A stretch of DNA of 64,000 bases from Cranoglanis bouderius (GCA_023630585.1 CM042567.1:1161001-1225000); one strand, 5' to 3'; positions 1 to 14,100 are shown, counted from the first letter of the stretch. A program made the numbers and translations. Notes: a model not told the origin generated them from the sequence alone.

Positions 1-165
1 TAAAAATGTTAAATTATTTTAAAAATATATAACTTTTTAAAAATATAATTATTTAAATAAAATTAAGCACTAATAAAAATTATAAGGATAATCTAAAAAT
101 TAAAAAATAAAGAAACACTAAAAATAAAGATAATCTGAGAAAGAACAAAAAAAATGAAAGAACAA

Positions 166-201
<36 letters not shown>

Positions 202-1445
202 CTAAGGTGAGAGAAACAGAGAAAGAACGAAATTAAGAAACAAAGCACTAATAAAAATGTAAAATTATTTTAAAAAATTAAGCACTAATAAAAAATTATA
301 CGGATAATCTAAAAATAAAAAAAGAAACACTAAAAGAAAGAACAAAAGAAAGAAAGAAAGAAAGAAAATTAATAAAGATAAACTGAAAGAAAGAAAGAAA
401 GACTAAGGTGAGAGAAAAAGAGACAGATTTTCATAACAAAGAAAGCACTAATAAAAAAAGATTAAACAAATAAAAATCCTATTAGAAATGAAAAAGCAGT
501 AATAAAAATTATAAATATAGTCTGAGAATAAAAAGAATCACAGAAAGAAAGAAAAAGAAAGAAAGAAAGACTAAGGTGAGAGAAACAGAGAAAGAACGAA
601 ATTAAGAAACAAAGCACTAATAAAAATGTAAAATTATTTTAAAAATATATAACTTTTTAAAAATAAAATTATTTTAAAAAATTAAGCACTAATAAAAATT
701 ATAAGGATAATCTAAAAATTTAAAAAATAAACAAACACTAAAAATAAAGATAATCTGAGAAAGAACAAAAAATGAAAGAAGAAAGAAAGAAAGAAAGAAA
801 GAAACACTAAGGTGAGAGAAACAGAGAAAGAATGAAATTAAGAAACAAAGCACTAATAAAAATGTAAAATTATTTTAAAAAATTAAGCAATAATAAAAAA
901 TTATAAGGATAATCTAAAAATAAAAAAAATAAAGAAACACTAAAAGAAAGAACAAAAGAAAGAAAGAAAGAAAGTAAGAAAATTAATAAAGATAAACTGA
1001 AAGAAAGAAAGAAAGAAAGAAAGAAAGAAAATTAATAAAGATAAACTGAAAGAAAGAAAGAAAGAAAGAAAGAAAGACTAAGGTGAGAGAAAAGGAGACA
1101 GATTTTCATAACAAAGAAAGCACTAATAAAAAAAAGATTAAACAAATAAAAATCCTATTAGAAATGAAAAAGCAGTAATAAAAATTATAAATATAGTCTG
1201 AGAATAAAAAGAATCACAGAAAGAAAGAAAAAGAAAGAAAGAAAGAAAGACTAAGGTGAGAGAAACAGAAAGAACAAAATTAAGAAACAAAGCACTAATA
1301 AAAATGTAAAATTATTTTAAAAAATTAAGCACTAATAAAAAATTATAAGGATAATCTAAAAATTAAAAAATAAAGAAACACTAAAAGAAAGAACAAAAGA
1401 AAGAAAGAAAGAAAGAAAGAAAGAAAATTAATAAAGATAAACTGA

Positions 1446-1481
<36 letters not shown>

Positions 1482-3540
1482 CTAAGGTGAGAGAAAAAGA
1501 GACAGATTTTCATAACAAAGAAAGCACTAATAAAAAAAGATTAAACAAATAAAAATCCTATTAGAAATGAAAAAGCAGTAATAAAAATTATAAATATAGT
1601 CTGAGAATAAAAAGAATCACAGAAAGAAAGAAAGAAAGAAAGAAAGACTAAGGTGAGAGAAACAGAGAAAGAACGAAATTAAGAAACAAAGCACTAATAA
1701 AAATGTAAAATTATTTTAAAAATATATAACTTTTTAAAAATAAAATTATTTAAAAAAATTAAGCACTAATAAAAAAATATAAAAATAATCTAAAAATAAA
1801 AAAAATAAAGAAACTGTAAAAATAAAGATAATCTGAGATAGAACAAAAAAATGAAAGAACAAAAGAAAGAAAGAAAGAAATAAAGAAAGACTAAGGTGAG
1901 AGAAAGAGAGAAAGAACGAAATTAAGAAACAAAGCACTAATAAAAATGTAAAATTATTTTAAAAATATATAACTTTTTAAAAATAAAATTATTTTAAAAA
2001 ATTAAGCAATAATAAAAAATTATAAGAATAATCAAAAAATAAAAAAAAATAAAGAAACACTAAAAGAAAGAACAAAAGAAAGAAAGAAAGAAAGAAAGAA
2101 AATTAATAAAGATAAACTGAAAGAAAGAAAGACTAAGGTGAGAGAAAAAGAGACAGATTTTCATAACAAAGAAAGCACTAATAAAAAAAGATTAAACAAA
2201 TAAAAATCCTATTAGAAATGAAAAAGCAGTAATAAAAATTATAAATACAGTCTGAGAATAAAAAGAATCACAGAAAGAGAGAAAAAGAAAGAAAGAAAGA
2301 AAGACTAAGGTGAGAGAAACAGAGAAAGAACGAAATTAAGAAACAAAGCACTAATAAAAATGTAAAATTATTTTTAAAATATATAACTTTTTAAAAATAA
2401 AATTATTAAAAAAAAAATAAGCAGTAATAAAAATTATAAGGATAATCTAAAAATTAAAAAAAAGAAACACTAAAAATAAAGATAATCTGAGAAAGAACAA
2501 AAAATGAAAGAACAAAAGAAAGAAAGAAATAAAGAAAGAAAGACTAAGGTGAGAGAAACAGAGAAAGAATGAAATTAAGAAACAAAGCACTAATAAAAAT
2601 GTAAAATTATTTTTAAAAAATTAAGCACTAATAAAAAATTATAAGGATAATCTAAAAATTAAAAAAATAAAGAAACTCTAAAAGAAAGAACAAAAGAAAG
2701 AAAGAAAGAAAGAAAGAAAATTAATAAAGATAAACTGAAAGAAAGATAGAAAGAAAGAAAGACTAAGGTGAGAGAAAAAGAGACAGATTTTCATAACAAA
2801 GAAAGCACTAATAAAAAAGATTAAACAAATAAAAATCATATTAGAAATGAAAAAGCAGTAATAAAAATTATAAATATAGTCTGAGAATAAAAAGAATCAC
2901 AGAAAGAAAGAAAAAGAAAGAAAGAACGAAAGACTAAGGTGAGAGAAACAGAGAAAGAACGAAATTAAGAAACAAAGCACTAATAAAAATGTAAAATTAT
3001 TTTAAAAATATATAACTTTTTAAAAATAAAATTATTTTAAAAAATTAAGCACTAATAAAAAATTATAAGGATAATCAAAAAATTAAAAAAATAAACAAAC
3101 ACTAAAAGAAAGAACAAAAGAAAGAAAGAAAGAAAGAAAACTAATAAAGATAAACTGAAAGAAAGAAAGAAAGAAAGAAACAGAAACAGAAAGAAATTAA
3201 GAAAGAAAGCACTAATAAAAAAATTAAAAGATTTTCAAAAATAAAAAATATTTTAGAAATTAAAAAGCACTAACAAAAATTATTCGTATAATCTGAGAAT
3301 AGAAAGAAAGAAAGAAAGATTAAGGTGAGAGAAACAGAGAAAGAAATTAAGAAAGAAAGCACTAATAAAAACAAAGAAATGTTAAATTATTTTTCTTTAT
3401 TTAAGCACTAATAGAAAATTATAAAGATAATCTGAGAATAAAAATAAATAAATAAACACCACAAATAAAGATAAATTAAAGGAAGGAGGGAATAAAGAAA
3501 GGAAGAAAGAAAGAAAGAAAGATAAGAAAGTTACACAAAC
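1..3540. repeat. Purine-rich AAAG-based complex tandem array (left end outside window)
   Basis: This stretch is built from recurring blocks. Runs of GAAA/AAAG alternate with a few conserved cassettes: a CTAAGGTGAGAGAAAC block, a GACAGATTTTCATAAC block and an AAGCACTAATAAAAA block. The GACAGATTTTCATAAC cassette recurs near 420, 1095, 1500, 2150 and 2785, that is at irregular spacings of roughly 400-670 bases, so it is a higher-order tandem repeat rather than a simple microsatellite. The plus strand has almost no C, and purines dominate throughout. Short minus-strand reading frames here are low-complexity artefacts. No gene is seen. The array starts before base 1, so its full length is unknown. 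Confidence 0.9.
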
Positions 3541-3980
3541 ACTCTTGCTAGCTCTAACAGCTGTGTCTTGGCTACCTCTGCCTGTGGTTACAGTAGTTTT
3601 ATTGAGTGGTCAGTAACGCTGCAGCTGTTAGAGGGGAATAATGTAATGTTCAGTGAAAATGAAAGAGTGATGGCTGAAAGGGAAATGGAAAGAGTTTATA
3701 TGGAAACTGGGATGATAAATTAGACAATGTTGTAGCACTGAGTTTCATTATTAGCCGCTTACTGTATGTATAAATATAAATGCTAGATCTTTCTACGCTC
3801 TGCGCCCATGTAATAATGTAATCGGATCTCGGTGGAAACGTTATATCTATAGAAATGTTCAATCCTATGCCTGTTCGTTTCCTCAATTCAACACCTGTTC
3901 AATTATTTTAAACTTCGCTGTTACTTGGTATATTCCAATAAATCAATTCATAAATAAAAACATCAAGCAAAAGGAACAGG
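3541..3980. other. Unassigned single-copy-looking DNA
   Basis: About 440 bases between the purine array and the exon-like segment at 4021. The composition is mixed and AT-rich. I see no convincing exon, RNA gene or transposon end. It may be the flank downstream of the minus-strand exon at 4021-4151. Confidence 0.4.
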
Positions 3981-3996
3981 TTTTGATCGAGAAGTA

Positions 3997-4002
3997 TTTA
4001 TT
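3997..4002 (-). other. Poly(A) signal for the minus-strand exon at 4021-4151
   Basis: TTTATT on the plus strand reads AATAAA on the minus strand. It lies about 20 bases beyond the stop codon of the exon-like segment. It is a supporting signal only, since the hexamer is common in AT-rich DNA. Confidence 0.4.
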
Positions 4003-4020
4003 TTAAATATATTTCTGTAA

Positions 4021-4151
4021 TTAAATACATTCAGGCGTGGCCAGGTCAGCCCACAGGGGGTCCTTTTTCAGCCATATAAATCCTTCACTTGGGTAGTTGC
4101 GATTTTTGTAGTTGCCGGGCAGGCCGACGGTCTGGAACGTGTTTAGCTTAG
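4021..4151 (-). CDS. Possible terminal exon of an unrecognised minus-strand gene
   Basis: Read on the minus strand, a long T-run is followed by an acceptor-like TTAG at about 4152. An open frame of about 43 codons then runs to a TAA at 4021-4023. The encoded peptide contains FQTVGLPGNYKNRN and ends WADLATPECI. It is not low complexity and its third positions are fairly GC-rich, unlike the surrounding AT-rich DNA. A minus-strand AATAAA lies at 3997-4002, about 20 bases past the stop, which fits a very short 3' UTR. I do not recognise the protein family and could not define an upstream exon. If real, the gene is divergent from caprin1 and could share the promoter region at 4300-4870, or it could start inside caprin1. 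The alternative is a chance ORF. Confidence 0.45.
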
Positions 4152-4299
4152 CTAAGATCCAAAAAAAAAAAAAAAAAGACCAACATAAAAATAAAAAAAC
4201 AAGCAACATTCGAAAAATAAACGTTCAAACACACAGAGAGGTTTGACATCTCTTTCAATATTGAGAGTAAAGGTAAGAATAATGTTGGAGGATGAATAA

Positions 4300-4870
4300 A
4301 CGATGAATTCGCCGAGTCCTCTCGCGCCGACGTCGAGTTCATGCCGTCTAGTTTAGCATATAGCATATAGCATAGCATAACACAGTGTAGCATAGCTAAC
4401 TTAGTCCGGTCTTAGCACGCGCTAGCACAACGACGACCGATGAAAAATTCTTTCTGTTTACTTATTTATTTATTTGTTTGATTCATTTATTTATTTATTC
4501 CCGTCGGAAGGATATTCGTTTCGATACATCCGTCGAGCTGATTAGCTCTGATCAAAACCTCTCGCGCTCGCTTCCTCGCGCTCTCGCTAATTGTGCAGGC
4601 TTGACGGTTAGCGGTAATGCTAGCTAGCGATGGTTAGCAACCGAACCGAGAAGAAAGGATGGAGCGAGGAGGAGGAAGAAGGAGAAGGGAGGGAGGGGGT
4701 TTCATGGCAGATCCAAGACTCCGAAGAAGCCTTTTAATAATTAAAAATAATTAGTTAATGTTGTGATCGAACGGGAATGAGGCAGTAGCGCGGTGTAATG
4801 AGGAGATTAGCCGGCCGACACCCTGCAGAATCCGGCCAGTGTCTCTGAGCTTTAGCGTTAGCATTTTCGT
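4300..4870 (+). promoter_or_regulatory. caprin1: Putative caprin1 promoter and untranslated first exon region
   Basis: This is the first GC-richer, CpG-containing stretch upstream of the caprin1 coding exons. It has many CG dinucleotides between about 4315 and 4630 and a GGAGCGAGGAGGAGG-type purine tract near 4660-4700. The first coding exon begins exactly at an acceptor followed by the start codon, so an untranslated exon must lie upstream, and this is the best candidate. The donor could not be fixed. If the exon at 4021-4151 belongs to a divergent gene, this could be a bidirectional promoter. Confidence 0.4.
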
Positions 4871-5133
4871 CCATTTCACTGACCCATTTCCAGCAGCATT
4901 CCTCCATAGCTGTGTGGAATGAATAAATAAATAAATAAATACCTTGTTGGATGCGTTGATAACTGATTAAATATTAAAACAATACAATAAACCAGGGTGA
5001 GAGGGAGGACGATTATCTAGTTTCAAATCTACTCCACTAATTCTATATAATTTATATATATATGACTTGTATGTTTTATATATATTTATATATATGAGAC
5101 AATATTTTTTGTTTCCTCTCTCCCTCTCTCTAG

Positions 5134-8100
5134 ATGCCATCTGCAACCACTGGTGACTATGCTGTTCAGTCCTCCAGTCCAGAGCTGGGCTCTGCTCCTG
5201 TCTCGGCTCCTACCGAGGCCCTGAAGCAAGTGCTGAACATCATCGAGAAGAAGGTCCGCAACATGGAGAAGAGAAAGGTATCCCTCGAGTTTTCGGATGT
5301 TAAATACACTATACAGCCAAAAGTATGTGGTCACCTGACCTTCACACCCATGAGGTTCTTCTACAAACCCTTCCTGCAAAGGTATATAAACACAATTGTA
5401 TAGAATGTCTTTGTATGCTGTTCCAGCATAACGATGCCCCTGAGCACAAAGCGAGCTCCATGAAGACGTGGTGTGTTAAGGTTGGAAGAAGGTAGAAGAG
5501 CTGGAGTGTCCTGACCTCAGCCCCACTGAACACCTTTTGGGATGAACTGGATCTGGAACCTCCTCACCCGACGTCAGCGTCTGATCTCACTGATGCTCTT
5601 GTCGCTGAATGAACACAAAACCCCACAGCCACGCTCCAAAATCTAGAGGAAAGCCTTCCCAGAAGAGTGGAGCTTATTATAACAGCAAAGGGGGAATAAA
5701 TAAATCTGGAATGAGATGTTCAACAATGTGGGTGTGACGGTCAGGGGTGCACATACTTTTAGACATATAGTTTACAATACGATTGTAACAGTTGTCGTTA
5801 TAACCTGACGGACGGAGAGAACGGGAGCAGCTGTGAGGAAATGTGGTGTGCTAAGACAAAAAAAAACCATATCCGATATTTAACTGGAAGCCCCGCCCCC
5901 TTCCTGCAGTCTCACGTTGGTAATCCATCAGCTGGTGCTCTCGGTTTAAAATTTAAAAGATGCTGTAAGAAAGAAAATGGCAGAAAGGTTGTGTAACAAA
6001 TTGTCAAATCAAACACTTCACAAATAATTTTGGTGATTAGACAGCGCTGATGAAGTCACAGTTTAAGTGTAGTATCAATAGACAAACGGTAACGAGCGTG
6101 TCTAGGACATTAAGCTTACTGTAAATATGTCTCGTGTTCTGTCATGAATTGTGATGTTTAGTGACCGATGCGAGCACTAATGAATGTATTCCTCATTGTT
6201 TTTTGTTTTTTTTAGTCCAAGCTGGAAGACTACAAGACGCGGAAGAGCAAAGGAGAGCGGCTAAATCAGGATCAGCTGGTTTGTACCGTTGTCTTGTGTT
6301 TTAGTTTAAGTTTTGGTCATTAATTAGTAATGGGTAGTGAAGGAGACTGCAGATTTATTATTATTATTATTATTACTACTATTTTTGCTTTAGCATAACA
6401 TGGTCTGTCTGAATACTCGATTCTGATTGGCTGGAAGGTGTGCGTTCAGACCGCGTAACATGCATGTAGTTCCAATCAGTTTAAACACTGTTCTAAATTA
6501 ATGCGCTGCCTGTAAACAATTATAACCTATAGGTACAGTTGCATACAGTATTTAAACTCACAGCTTCGTTATTTGTAGAGATGCGGCACAGACGCAGGTA
6601 ACACGCACACAGTCTCTCTCTAACTATTATAATTAATTCAAATAAATGTAATCTTGTCAACACTTTATCTCTGTATGATTTCGAGCGAGCGGAATTCTAG
6701 ATCTGACAACCTGTATATAAAATAACTAAAGAAAATTAACCGTTACCCTTATCCTTCCAGTCAAATTTTGCCCTGCAAGCATCAATGACGGCTTTAACTC
6801 GTCGATGCTGGCAATCGATCATGGTATAAGCGGGATAATCTACGGCTAGGTGTCCGTTACACCATTTTATTGCGCTTCGCTTCGTGTCTGGTGGGTTTTT
6901 GCCTCCACGTCCCTGCGTCTGAGCTGTTACTATAGAAACGATAACGTATTAGAACGAGCGCGTTGATATAAACCTGCAGTTCAAGGATACAACCAGAGCT
7001 GCTGTCCGAGCCACGCTGTCGCACGCAAATAATGCGTAGGGCAGTGGTAGCTCAGCGGTTAAGACGTTGGACTACTGATCAGAAGATTGTGAGTTCAAAC
7101 CCCAGCACTGCCAAGCTGCTACTGTGGGCCCTTGAGCAAGGCCCTTAACCCTCAACTGCTCAGTTGTATAAATGACATAAATGTAAGTCACTGTGGATAA
7201 GGGCGTCTGCCAAATGCCATAAATGTAAATGCAATGCACTCCCTCCTTCTGACCAATCAGATTCGAGCATTTCTTCACTACTCAGAATGACGGTGTGGAA
7301 TATAATTTTTCTTTAAATTAACTTTTACCTCATTGCCTGCTCCTGTTTGGAATTAAATGATCATTCTGATCAGAATTAAAAGCCCCTAGACAGGCCACAC
7401 CCATAATCGACTTGTCACTTTGCTAGTGTGAACGTGTGTATAATATCGGATGGTTTATTTAGCCCAAAAAAAAAAAAAACCCCTCAAGACTCCATGTTTC
7501 TGGTGTGAGGCGAAATGGCTGAAAGACAAATTAGGCGGTAAACATCGTTTTTTTCTTATTTTATTCCCCTGACCATCCCCCCCCCCCCCCAGCTGCTGTT
7601 GAGCATCACGTCGAGCAAGGGAGCCGGTTCAACTGGCAGCTTTACCACGTTTCACAGATAGTGTGATGCTTTGCATCACGTGCAGTTCCTTTATCTCCAG
7701 TGTAGCCATTCGTCCACTCCGTTCCTGAGGATTAATAATGCCGCTATTCCACATTTCCCAGCCCTCTGAAAGGCCGTGTTTGGAAACGTCAATGAGCATT
7801 TCCTGCCTGATCTGGTCAGCACTTCATGGTTGAAAGGATTTTTTTTTTTTTTTTTCAGCAGATGGTTGCATTTTGAATGTTTCATATTTATAGACGTTTT
7901 GGCCTGGAGCTGGCACATGTTTGCTCTTCATGTGTGTGAAAGATAAAACTCTAAAACCAGCTCTAGTTTATGCATCAGAGCAAATAACCGGTCTAATGTT
8001 GGATAGAGAACAATGAAATGTCCAGTCGATGTTACAAGTTTTAATTGAAAAGCAGCACTGATTTTAATCAGTGCCAGAGTGGAGTTGAATCAACTTTTCC

Positions 8101-11100
8101 ATCAGCATAACGTCCGTATTAAAGCCTTGCATATTGATTTCTGATTCGTATATTTATTTTAGGACGCTTTGTCCAAAGCTCAGGAGGTGGCACACAACTT
8201 GGAGTTTGCCCGGGAGCTTCTGAAGAGCTTCTCGTCTTTAAACGTCGAGGTTCGATGTGGTTTCTCCGTCTTCATCTCTTTTTATTTTGCCGCGCAAGCC
8301 TCTCTGTGTGTAACCTTTTCTCCTCTCCGTTTTCCTCGTGCAGATCCAGAAGGCGGTGAAGAAGGCGGCGCGGCGCGAGCAGCTGAAGCGCGAGGAGGCG
8401 GAGCAGCGGCGCCTGAAGGCTGTGCTGGAGGTGCAGTACGTTCTGGACCAGCTCGGCGAGGAGAGCGTGAGGCAGGAGCTGAGGCAGGTGGAACGAGGGA
8501 CCGATGGGCCCCTGCTCACCGAAGCCGAGCTTACGGGACTCGACGACTTCTACAAGCTGGTCGGCCCTGAGAGGGACCCCAACATCAGGTAAGATTTCTC
8601 TTCTTTACAGCGTTTAGCTGTAAAATTCCACCAAGGATGCAATGCAAAAAAAAATAATTGTCTCCCTTTTCCCCCCCCCTATTTTATAATCAAATGTGTA
8701 TTTAGGGCTGGACATTATAATGAACGTCAAATCACGACACTTGACATTTGTGTGACACATGAAACGTATCATGATATTTTAATTTAGTAAATTATGTCAC
8801 AGAAGGGGGCGGGGTTAAAAACTGTATGGAAATTATTACATTTTAAAGAAAGTGATTTCAGCTGCTTCCATTCTGTTCTATTTAGTTTGTCATTATTTTA
8901 AAAAAAAATGGTTATCATGATGCAGACAGTATCTCAGAAAAAAGCGTATTGTGACATAATTGTATCGTGATATTCATATGCGGTCATCATATCGCCCAGC
9001 CCTGCTTGTAACATTGATCCGTTTTTACTAGTTTCACAACAGACCCTGTTCAGATTCAGACATTTTGTCTCCATCAACGTTGCCAGATCTAGTTCCTAAA
9101 CCGTCTCGAGACGAGCCAGTGGAAAAAAAAATCAAAGCAAAACCTGGATAAAATGCGCTTTAAGATGTTCTTCATCGCCGAATTACGTTCACGTGCTCCG
9201 TTTTGGTTGACGGTTCTATCTGCTCCTTTCACTCTTCCAGACTGACTGATCAGTTCGAGGAGGCGTCTGTGCATTTGTGGGAGTTGATGGAAGGAAGAGA
9301 CAAAGCTGTGGCAGGAACCACATGTAAGTCCTCAGACCGTTCCTTTAAATATGAAGGAAAATGAACGAAACCCATTTACTGCTAGTGATTGTGTATTGTG
9401 TAAAGACTGTAAAGAAATGGGGCATTGTTCTTCTCGACTCTTCTCTGACTCAGCAGCTGGGCGTCGTACCCAAGGTCTGCTCTTGAAGCCTGCGGGCATG
9501 AAGGATGGGCAGGGTCATCTGCCTAATACATAATGAGTCGCACGTTAACCCTAATGAGCTGTCGAAACACATTTCACTCTACAAGTACTGTTTTACTTGT
9601 TTTTGTTTTTTTGAGACGTATCAAACAGGAATGATGTTTTGGCTTAAGAGAGCAGCCACTTTCTCCTTCGTTGCATGTCTAATGACATTCACATCCAAGA
9701 TCTGTGTACTGATCCAGAGTTTGAGGTCGTGTTAAATGCTCGATATCGCATCGGTGCATTCTTTGCAAGAACGTGTAAGGATGAGTACTCGTCCTGCAGT
9801 ATCTCACAAAAGTGAGTACACCCCTCACATTTTTGTAAATATTTTATTATATCTTTTCATGGGACAACACTGAAGAAATGACACTTTGCTGCAATGTAAA
9901 GTAGTGAGTGTACAGCTTGTATAACAGTGTAAATTTGCTGCCCCCTCAAAATGACTCAACACACAGCCATTAATGTCTAAACCGCTGGCACAAAAGTGAG
10001 TACACCCCTAAGTGACAATGTCCAAATTGGACCCAAAGTGTCAATATTTTGTGTGGCCACCATTATTTTCCAGCACTGCCTTAACCCTGTTGGACATGGA
10101 GTTCACCAGAGCTTCACAGGTTGCCACTGGAGTCCTCTTCCACTCCTCCATGACGACATCACAGAGCTGGTGGATGTTAAAGACCTTGCGCTCCTTCACC
10201 TTCCGTTTGAGGATGCCCCACAGATGCTCAATAGGGTTTAGGTCTGGAGACATGCTTGGCTAGTCCATCACCTTTACCCTCAGCTTCTTTAGCAAGGCAG
10301 TGGTTGTCTTGGAGGTGTGTTTGGGGTCGTTCTCATGTTGGAATACTGCCCTGCGGCTCAGTTTCCGAAAGGAGGGGATCATGCTCTGCTTCAGTATGTC
10401 ACAGTACATGTTGGCATTCATGGTTCCCTCAATGAACTGTAGCTCCCCAGTGCCGGCAGCACTCATGCAGCCCCAGACCATGACACTCCCACCACCATGC
10501 TTGACTGTAGGCAAGACACACTTGTCTTTGTACTCCTCACCTGGTTGCCGCCACACACGCTTGACACCATCTGAAACATAAGTTTATCTTGGTCTCATCA
10601 GACGACAGGACATGGTTCCAGTAATCCATGTCCTTAGTCTGCTTGCCTTCAGCAAACTGTTTGTGGGCTTTCTTGTGCATCATCTTTAGAAGAGGCTTCC
10701 TTCTGGGATGACAGCCCTGCAGACCAATTTGATGCAGTGTGCGGCATATGGTCTGAGCACTGACAGGCTGACCCCCCCACCCCTTCAACCTCTGCAGCAA
10801 TGCTGGCAGCACTCATACGTCTATTCTACAAAGCCAACCTCTGGATACGATGCCGAGCACGTGCACTCAGCTTCTTTGGTCGACCATGGCGAGGCCTGTT
10901 CTGAGTGGAACCTGTCCTGTTAAACCGCTGTATGGTCTTGGCCACCGTGCTGCAGCTCAGTTTCAGGGTGTTGGCAATCTTCTTATAGCCTAGGCCATCT
11001 TTATGTAGAGCAACAATTATTTTTTTCAGATCCTCAGAGAGTTCTTTGCCATGAGGTGCCATGTTGAACTTCCAGTGACCAGTATGAGAGAGTGTGAGAA

Positions 11101-14100
11101 CGATAACACCAAACTTAACACACCTGCTCCCCATTCACACCTGAGACCTTGTGACACCGAGTCACATGACACCGGGGAGGGAAAATGGCTAATTGGGCCC
11201 AATTTGGACAGGGGTGTACTCACTTTTGTTGCCAGCGGTTTAGACATTAATGGCTGTGTGAGTTATTTTGAGGGGACAGCAAATTTACACTGTTATACAA
11301 GCTGTACACTCATTACTTTACATTGTAGCAAAGTGTCATTTAGTAAATGTTGTCCCATGAAAAGATATAATAAAATATTTACAAAAATGTGAGGGGTGTA
11401 CTCACTTTTGTGAGATACTGTATGTGTATGTGATTGCTTGGGTTTGATTTTTAATTTCAATCCAGTCACTTGAACTTTTTTTGAAGTGAAATGTACGGTA
11501 GTGGTGCTTGTGATCTTTGTGTTATTCGAAATTTTTTAAAATTAATTTTGGATGCCTCGATTTTTGTTACGTTTTTGCTTTTTTGGTTGTATGTCTTTTT
11601 ACTTTATTTATGGGGCAGCTGTGGCTGGTTGAAATTAATCAGATGTTACCAAAGTACCTAAAACTAATTGGGGTTGTAGGGAAATATGGCACTTATTTTC
11701 TTTTGTGATAGAAAAGGTGAAGTTTTTTTGTGAAACATTCCTGCAGTGGAAAAACTGTCTAATGTGGTTCCATAACATGCCACTGCAGGGCTGAAAACTT
11801 ATTAGCACGCTCATTTTGTGTTATTGCGGCCATCTAGCGAAGCAGTCATGGAATTTTCACTTAAAGCGGACTCATTTTTTCCCTGGAAAGATTTCCTTTT
11901 AAATGTCTGTTCTTTCATTCAGGAATTGATTTTTGTTTGTGGTAGGAACTGTGATGGATCCAAATTCCGAGTCATTGGTGTTGAGTCGGGGTGTGTAGTA
12001 GTGTGGCTGGAGATGTTGAAGCAGAACTGGGAAACTTATTTGATTAGGGAAAAATGCTTCGAGTAACCCTAATGACCGTACTTTATTTATTTATTTATTT
12101 ATTTATTTTTAGATTTTCTGTGGCGCCCATTCATTATACGCACTCATGACCTGTTTCTGATTTGTAGACAAGGCCCTTAAGGAGACTTTGGACAAGATAC
12201 TGCTCAGCGGATACTTTGACCAGACGCAAACTTCGCACCAGAATGGAGTGTGTGAGGAAGAGGAGGAGGAGGAACAACAGCAACAGCAGCAGCAGCAGCA
12301 GCCGCCGCCGGCTCCTGCCGAGTCAGCGGAGTGTGAGGAGCAGCCGGCGGAGCCAGGTATGAATCATCATGTACATATGACAGTAATGATGAATGGGTCT
12401 GGTGCCGGTGTTTACGGTTCTGCTTTTGTTTAACAGAAGGGTCGGTCACTCAAGAATTCACGGAGCCCGTTGAAGTGGAAGCAACCGAGGTTGGTGTCAG
12501 TGTTGCTTTATTCGTTTATTTATTTATTTTTCTGTTTCTTCTAGATGCTTAACATTTCTCTCTTTCATTGCAGTTTGTAAACCGAAAGTTCATTCCAGAA
12601 GCCACTTATAACACCAGTACTGAAAAAGAGCAAGGAGGGGAATGGGCCGTAAGCTCTGAGGTGAGATCTTGGTCTGCTCGTTTTCACACTTGAGTTTTGC
12701 GTGGAGCGTGAAAACGGTTTTCGAGCCCTAGAGTGTTCCAGAGAACCCTATTTTTTTACTTAGACAATCAGTCAAACTCTGAAATATTCTGATGAGCCCC
12801 GCCCCCAAACAAACCCAGAATCAGTACGGTGTCTAGTTTTCAGGCCAAGTGTGAAAACAACCTTAGTCTATTGGTCACGTGTTTACGATCTTTGTCCCTA
12901 CAGATCGTAAGCTCCCTCCAACAGCAGCAGCAGCAGACTCCTCCTCAGGCTCAGCAGCCTCCTTCATCGATGAGCCCGGCTCTGGTGAGCTCGGAGACCC
13001 ACTCGCTCGCCCCCGTACTCCCTCCCTCCTCGGCTGACCCGCTGGTCAGGAAGCAGGCCGTGCAGGACCTCATGGCACAGATGCAGGGCACCTACAACTT
13101 CATGCAGGTCAGCAGATGAGCACATGATGATAAACTGGCAAATTTATTATTGCTCCATGTGCTTTCTAAATTTTTTTTTTTTTTTTCTTTTTTTTTTCTC
13201 CTCCTCCATCTTTTCTTTTTGTCAGGACTCTATGCTGGAGTTTGACGGACAGTCTCTGGATCCCGCCATCGTATCCGCTCAGCCTATGAAGTCTGCACAG
13301 ATGGTCTGCGCTCCAGGTAAAAAAAAATGGAAATTTGCATATTCGCCCAAAATGCAGCTGGTACAATTGAGTCATGGTTTCCAGTCTCGAAGCGTTTATA
13401 TAAAACGGTACGAGCGCTCGGAACAATCACACTTTTTTTTTTTTTCTTCCCCCCTTCTCTGTTAGCGTCAGAAAAGATTCGTCGTTCTGTAATGTGGCAG
13501 CCATTTTGTTTCTGCCATTTATTAGTGTTCAGTGCACGTTTGTATGTTTGAGACAAAGAGTGAGATGTCTTCTGTGCTTTTGATTTTTTTTTGTGCAGCT
13601 CACACAGAAACCCGACTCCCTCAACACAGCACAGTTCCTGTACATCCAGAACCCACACAAGTAAGTAAACAGATCCTGGAAGGAGGACGGTTGGGGGGGC
13701 GGGGTGTAATCCTTACAGATTAGCCTTTAAAATGCTTTCCCTCCTGTTTAGGTTCCCATGGTGTCCCCTCCTACCGAAGTGTACACCTCTACGCCGCCGC
13801 TCTACCAGCCTCCTCACAGCACAGACCCTCGGCCTCAGCCCGACCCCATCGACCCCCTCCAGGTATTTGCTCCGTGTGTCATGTACAGCTGTGGAGATGA
13901 GATGTTTGTCCTCGGTCCCCGTGTTGATTTTCCGTTGTATGTGTTCTAGGTGTCCATGCCCCTGTCATCGGAGCAACCCCCTGCCCCATCGTCCCAGCCC
14001 CAGGCCTTTCAGTCCGTTTCCAAACCCCTGCACAGTGGCATCAACGTTAACGCCGCACCATTCCAGTCCATGCAAGCGGTAAGAACTCCTCACATCATGC

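Noticed and set aside
7039..7110. tRNA gene
   Set aside because: A and B boxes are present, but the acceptor and anticodon stems do not form and the sequence runs into a SINE body.
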